DNA from: an uncultured Bacilli bacterium
GTDB taxonomy: Bacteria; Bacillota_I; Bacilli_A; RF39; UBA660
DNA length: 8,941 nt
Reading direction: 5' to 3'
Assembly: GCA_944332505.1 (NCBI GenBank)
Contig: CALVKC010000043.1
Coordinates: forward strand, 1 to 8,941
Positions 6,792 through 8,941 of the stretch are shown in pieces; the stretch's first letter is position 1, and each line of letters begins with the position of its first letter. Under the pieces are notes generated by a model that did no database searches, was not told where the DNA came from, and worked only from the letters and a program-made list of their open reading frames with translations. A program made the position numbers and the translations under genes.

Positions 6792-7939
6792 AAGCTTTTC
6801 AATCTTTTTAAATGCATTTCTTCTCCGCAAGGTACTAATTCTTTATTTATTTCTAATTCCATATTTGGCACATCACCAAAGTATTTTTTAGTATATCTTA
6901 ATACTATAACAATATCTTTATCTATTAATGGTTTTACCATTTCTTCATAAATTACAGGTACAGGCTTTTTATCATTTAATCTATTGTAATAAGCAGCAAA
7001 GTCACCTAAAGTTATTGCTCTATCAATAGATAAGAAATATAACATTATTTCATAATCAATACTACTAAATCCTTCACCTTTATCTTTAACTAAATGTTGA
7101 ATAACTAATTCTTTTTCTAATTCACATTTAACAGTTTCTAACATAAACTTTAAAAAATAAGTAATATCAGCAGAATCTTTCGCTTCTCTAATTAAATTAT
7201 CATATTTCACTCCTGAAATACTAATTCCACGATTAAAAATTATAAAAGGATATGCTCCTTTATTTAATAAATACCATAAAGCCATAGTTCTTGAAGTTCT
7301 ACCATTAACATCAAAATATGGATGAATATAAACAAAATAAAAATGCATTATTTGTGATTTAATATATTCATCAGTCATACTTTCTGTAGATGTATTATTA
7401 ATAAAATTAAAGTAATATTGCATTAAACTAGATATTTTACTTGCATCTACTCCCATATTAGGATTATCTTCTATTCTTCCTAATCTTAATATTTTTACAG
7501 AATTTTCACGATATAAATCACCCATAAACTTAATTGAATAATCATCCGTTATTAAGCCATCACTTAATATTGAATATAATAAATATAAATGTCTTTCATC
7601 TAAAACATGGTTTCTTAATATAAATTTATAACCTTCATATAAATTCAAAATCCTTCTTTTTTGTTTTTCATCTTTAATTCTTTCACACTTTTCTTGAATA
7701 ATTCTTTCTATTGACTCTAAATCATCGCTATAACCTTCAACTAAATTATTAGCCTTTAATTCATGTGAAAACAAAACCTTTTTAGCATAATCTAAACTAT
7801 TTAGGCTTTTTACAAACTCTAAAAATTCTTCTAATTCTTGATATATTTCTTCTAATGCTTCTTTACGATAATAAAATTTATAACCTACTTCTGTAGGTAA
7901 TTCTAAATATGTTCTTTTTTGCATAAATCTCTCTTGCAT
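6773..7939 (-). CDS. Fic-domain protein with variant active-site loop (probable AMP transferase)
   Basis: Fic proteins usually transfer AMP from ATP to a hydroxyl side chain of a target protein. The protein is 388 aa from the ATG at 7939; residue numbers here count from that codon. An N-terminal helical region (to about 110) contains NNLVEG at 64-69, placed like the class II inhibitory motif (S/T)xxxE(G/N), with Glu68 available but Asn in place of Ser/Thr. The Fic core includes GDLYRENSVKIL (140-151) and the catalytic loop HPYFDVNGRTSR (206-217). His206, Asp210, Asn212, Gly213, Arg214 and Arg217 are kept, but the first Gly of the usual GNG is Val211. The C-terminal part (about 288-350) may be a winged helix. 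A TTG at 7945 touches the six-G SD, so the ATG six bases beyond it is preferred. The gene has its own promoter and converges on vanY with a 19-bp overlap. Confidence 0.9.
   Translation of the reverse strand: MQERFMQKRTYLELPTEVGYKFYYRKEALEEIYQELEEFLEFVKSLNSLDYAKKVLFSHELKANNLVEGYSDDLESIERIIQEKCERIKDEKQKRRILNLYEGYKFILRNHVLDERHLYLLYSILSDGLITDDYSIKFMGDLYRENSVKILRLGRIEDNPNMGVDASKISSLMQYYFNFINNTSTESMTDEYIKSQIMHFYFVYIHPYFDVNGRTSRTMALWYLLNKGAYPFIIFNRGISISGVKYDNLIREAKDSADITYFLKFMLETVKCELEKELVIQHLVKDKGEGFSSIDYEIMLYFLSIDRAITLGDFAAYYNRLNDKKPVPVIYEEMVKPLIDKDIVIVLRYTKKYFGDVPNMELEINKELVPCGEEMHLKRLKSFQSSKK
6784..6809 (+). terminator. Rho-independent terminator of vanY, overlapping its stop codon and the 3' end of fic
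   Basis: AAGATTGAAA (6784-6793), loop GCT, and TTTCAATCTT (6797-6806) form a perfect 10-bp stem followed by more Ts to 6809. The vanY TGA (6789-6791) lies in the left arm. The hairpin also encodes the final codons of the convergent fic gene. On the minus strand no T-run follows, so it should act on rightward transcripts only. Confidence 0.8.
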
Positions 7940-7945
7940 AATCAA

Positions 7946-7951
7946 CCCCCC
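7946..7951 (-). promoter_or_regulatory. Six-G ribosome binding site of fic
   Basis: On the minus strand a run of six Gs lies six bases before the ATG at 7939 and can pair with the anti-SD sequence by G-C and G-U pairs. Such a run stands out in this AT-rich window. It rules out the in-frame TTG at 7945, which directly abuts it. Confidence 0.65.
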
Positions 7952-7965
7952 ACATATGAAACAAT

Positions 7966-7994
7966 ATTTTACATTAAAAAATAGTATTTGTCAA
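7966..7994 (-). promoter_or_regulatory. Sigma-A-like promoter of fic, embedded in an inverted repeat
   Basis: On the minus strand a perfect TTGACA -35 box (7989-7994) is 17 bases from TAAAAT (7966-7971), a 5/6 match to the -10 consensus. The predicted start is near 7959, giving a leader of about 20 bases that carries the six-G SD. The -35 box falls in the loop, and most of the spacer in one arm, of the 14-bp inverted repeat at 7976-8010. Confidence 0.72.
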
Positions 7995-8010
7995 ATAAAT
8001 ACTATTTTTT
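7976..8010 (-). terminator. 14-bp perfect inverted repeat, probable terminator of the 72-aa/215-aa operon
   Basis: The arms AAAAAATAGTATTT (7976-7989) and AAATACTATTTTTT (7997-8010) are perfect complements around a 7-base loop. Read leftward, the stem ends in Ts and begins 16 bases after the stop of the 215-aa gene, so it should end that operon. Read rightward it also ends in Ts, so it could stop rightward read-through. Because it overlaps the fic promoter, it may also serve as an operator. Confidence 0.68.
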
Positions 8011-8026
8011 CTAATAATATAAAATA

Positions 8027-8674
8027 TTAGTAAATTACACCGCCCCATTCTACAACTACAAATCCTTCTCTTTCAAAATTAGGTAAAGTTTGTTCTTTAA
8101 TATCCATCTTTTTATTTACCTTTTTAATATGCATTGCTACTCTAAGTAATGAATCAGGATTTGGTTCAATTATTAATTTATTACTATTTTCTCTAGATTC
8201 AGTCAATTCAAAATATACTAAACTTTGTTTATTTTCCTCTAAAATTGGCAACCAATACATAATAAATTCATTTGCTTCCCTATCATTTAAACCAATTATT
8301 GATAATTTTTCTTCTAAAAACTCAATAGCATTATCTTTGGTTACATAAAAACCTTGACTAAAATCTACTTTTTCTACATTGCTTTCTTCCCAATATAAAG
8401 CATAGTAATAATTATAATTTTTATCATATAAATCTCCATTTTTATTTGCAGTAACCACCCACCCATTATTATATTCCGGATAAGTTACTGTTAAGAGTTC
8501 TGGATGAGCAAATGATACTTTTATTTGAGTATTATCATTTTCCGGATATAAATATAACACGGGTTTAACTAAAGTTGGTGACATAGCAGGATAAACTACA
8601 AATAGCCAAAACAATATAATTATTATTATAACTATGCCTAAAATTATATATGGTCTTTTATTTTTATCTTTCAT
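8027..8674 (-). CDS. Membrane-anchored extracytoplasmic protein with KPVxYLYP motif, function unknown
   Basis: The 215-residue protein has a basic N terminus (MKDKNKR) and one membrane helix (about 9-29), so the rest should face outside. The external part opens with SPTLVKPVLYLYPE (32-45), then a beta-rich block with TVTYPEYNNGWVVTAN (62-77), GDLYDK and YYYALYWEE (89-97), and ends EGFVVVEWGGVIY. From memory, this KPVxYLYP...YNNGW...LYWE...VVEWGG layout recurs in uncharacterised Bacillota proteins; I know of no established function, and no catalytic residues are evident. The start at 8674 has only a weak GTGAG site eight bases upstream. The gene follows the 72-aa gene with a gap of 18 bases and is probably its operon partner. 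The terminator at 7976-8010 follows. Confidence 0.82.
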   Translation of the reverse strand: MKDKNKRPYIILGIVIIIIILFWLFVVYPAMSPTLVKPVLYLYPENDNTQIKVSFAHPELLTVTYPEYNNGWVVTANKNGDLYDKNYNYYYALYWEESNVEKVDFSQGFYVTKDNAIEFLEEKLSIIGLNDREANEFIMYWLPILEENKQSLVYFELTESRENSNKLIIEPNPDSLLRVAMHIKKVNKKMDIKEQTLPNFEREGFVVVEWGGVIY

Positions 8675-8692
8675 ATTAATTACTCACTTTCA

Positions 8693-8911
8693 TTATTTCA
8701 AATCATTTGGATCTATTATAACACCGTCACTACATATACAATAATTCTCATCAGTAGCACCTTTAACTTCCCCATTAGGACATATATTACGACATATTTC
8801 CGGTATTTTAGGTCTTGTTATATACCAAAATGGTATTATAACAAATACTATTAACAAAATTGCACTTAATAGATAAATTAATATTCTCTTTGCTTTTTCT
8901 TTATCTTTCAT
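8693..8911 (-). CDS. Small membrane-anchored protein with four external cysteines
   Basis: This 72-residue protein has a basic N terminus (MKDKEKAKR), one membrane helix (about 11-31) and a short external tail of about 40 residues. The tail carries Cys40, Cys44, Cys58 and Cys60 (pattern CxxxC-x13-CxC), which could form two disulfides or bind a metal. I recognise no family. The first five residues match the start of the downstream 215-aa protein except for one (MKDKE/MKDKN), and both share the basic-plus-helix anchor, suggesting similar membrane placement or a shared origin of the anchor. I start it at the ATG at 8911, nine bases after GGAG (8921-8924). In-frame ATGs at 8920 and 8926 abut or precede that SD and would add only three or five residues. 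It is the first visible gene of the leftward pair. Confidence 0.75.
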   Translation of the reverse strand: MKDKEKAKRILIYLLSAILLIVFVIIPFWYITRPKIPEICRNICPNGEVKGATDENYCICSDGVIIDPNDLK

Positions 8912-8920
8912 TATATTCAT

Positions 8921-8924
8921 CTCC
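8921..8924 (-). promoter_or_regulatory. Ribosome binding site deciding the start of the 72-aa gene
   Basis: On the minus strand GGAG lies nine bases before the ATG at 8911 and directly abuts the ATG at 8920, which favours 8911. The operon promoter is not visible in the remaining 17 bases and presumably lies beyond the window. Confidence 0.55.
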
Positions 8925-8941
8925 ATTTTTAATATGTAGCA

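Noticed and set aside
7943..7945. TTG as the start of fic
   Set aside because: It directly touches the six-G SD, leaving no spacer; the ATG at 7939 has a normal six-base spacer.
8011..8030. 6-bp inverted repeat CTAATA/TATTAG at the end of the 215-aa gene
   Set aside because: It is short, entirely AT apart from its end pairs, and followed by As on the minus strand; the adjacent 14-bp repeat explains termination better.

Overview
The window is very AT-rich (roughly a quarter G+C by eye) and gene-dense. It looks like a chromosomal segment of a low-GC, endospore-forming member of the Bacillota. The main evidence is a complete GerA-type spore germinant receptor operon, together with Shine-Dalgarno (SD) sites matching the Bacillota consensus and sigma-A-like promoters. 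UGA acts as a stop: gerAA, the 176-aa membrane protein and the VanY-like gene all end in TGA, and tryptophan is read from TGG. This argues against the Mycoplasma-type code despite the base composition. A class Bacilli lineage from an animal gut is a reasonable guess, but only an inference.

Layout: (1) bases 1-66, the possible 3' end of a rightward gene cut by the window edge. (2) Bases 109-1813, a leftward pair: a five-helix membrane protein followed, with a 26-bp overlap, by an RlmD/RlmCD-type 23S rRNA m5U methyltransferase. (3) Bases 1876-5382, a rightward operon of three overlapping genes, gerAA-gerAC-gerAB (order A-C-B), encoding the subunits of a germinant receptor. (4) Bases 5379-5738, a leftward 119-aa protein of unknown function, convergent with gerAB. 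(5) Bases 5832-6791, a rightward membrane-anchored VanY-type D,D-carboxypeptidase, divergent from (4) with back-to-back promoters. (6) Bases 6773-7939, a leftward Fic-domain protein, convergent with vanY. (7) Bases 8027-8911, a leftward pair of membrane-anchored extracytoplasmic proteins: a 72-aa four-cysteine protein and a 215-aa protein of the 'KPVxYLYP' type.

The germinant receptor and the VanY-like enzyme both concern the spore or cell envelope, but they are transcribed separately and I see no direct proof that they cooperate. The most notable features are regulatory and architectural. Terminator hairpins are buried in the coding sequence of the opposing gene at both convergent junctions. 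The fic promoter's -35 box lies in the loop of a perfect 14-bp inverted repeat. Divergent promoters share a -35 region. The Fic protein has an unusual active-site loop (DVNGR for DGNGR) and an unusual autoinhibitory motif. No tRNA, rRNA, CRISPR, insertion sequence or riboswitch was seen. No gap without a gene exceeds about 95 bases.
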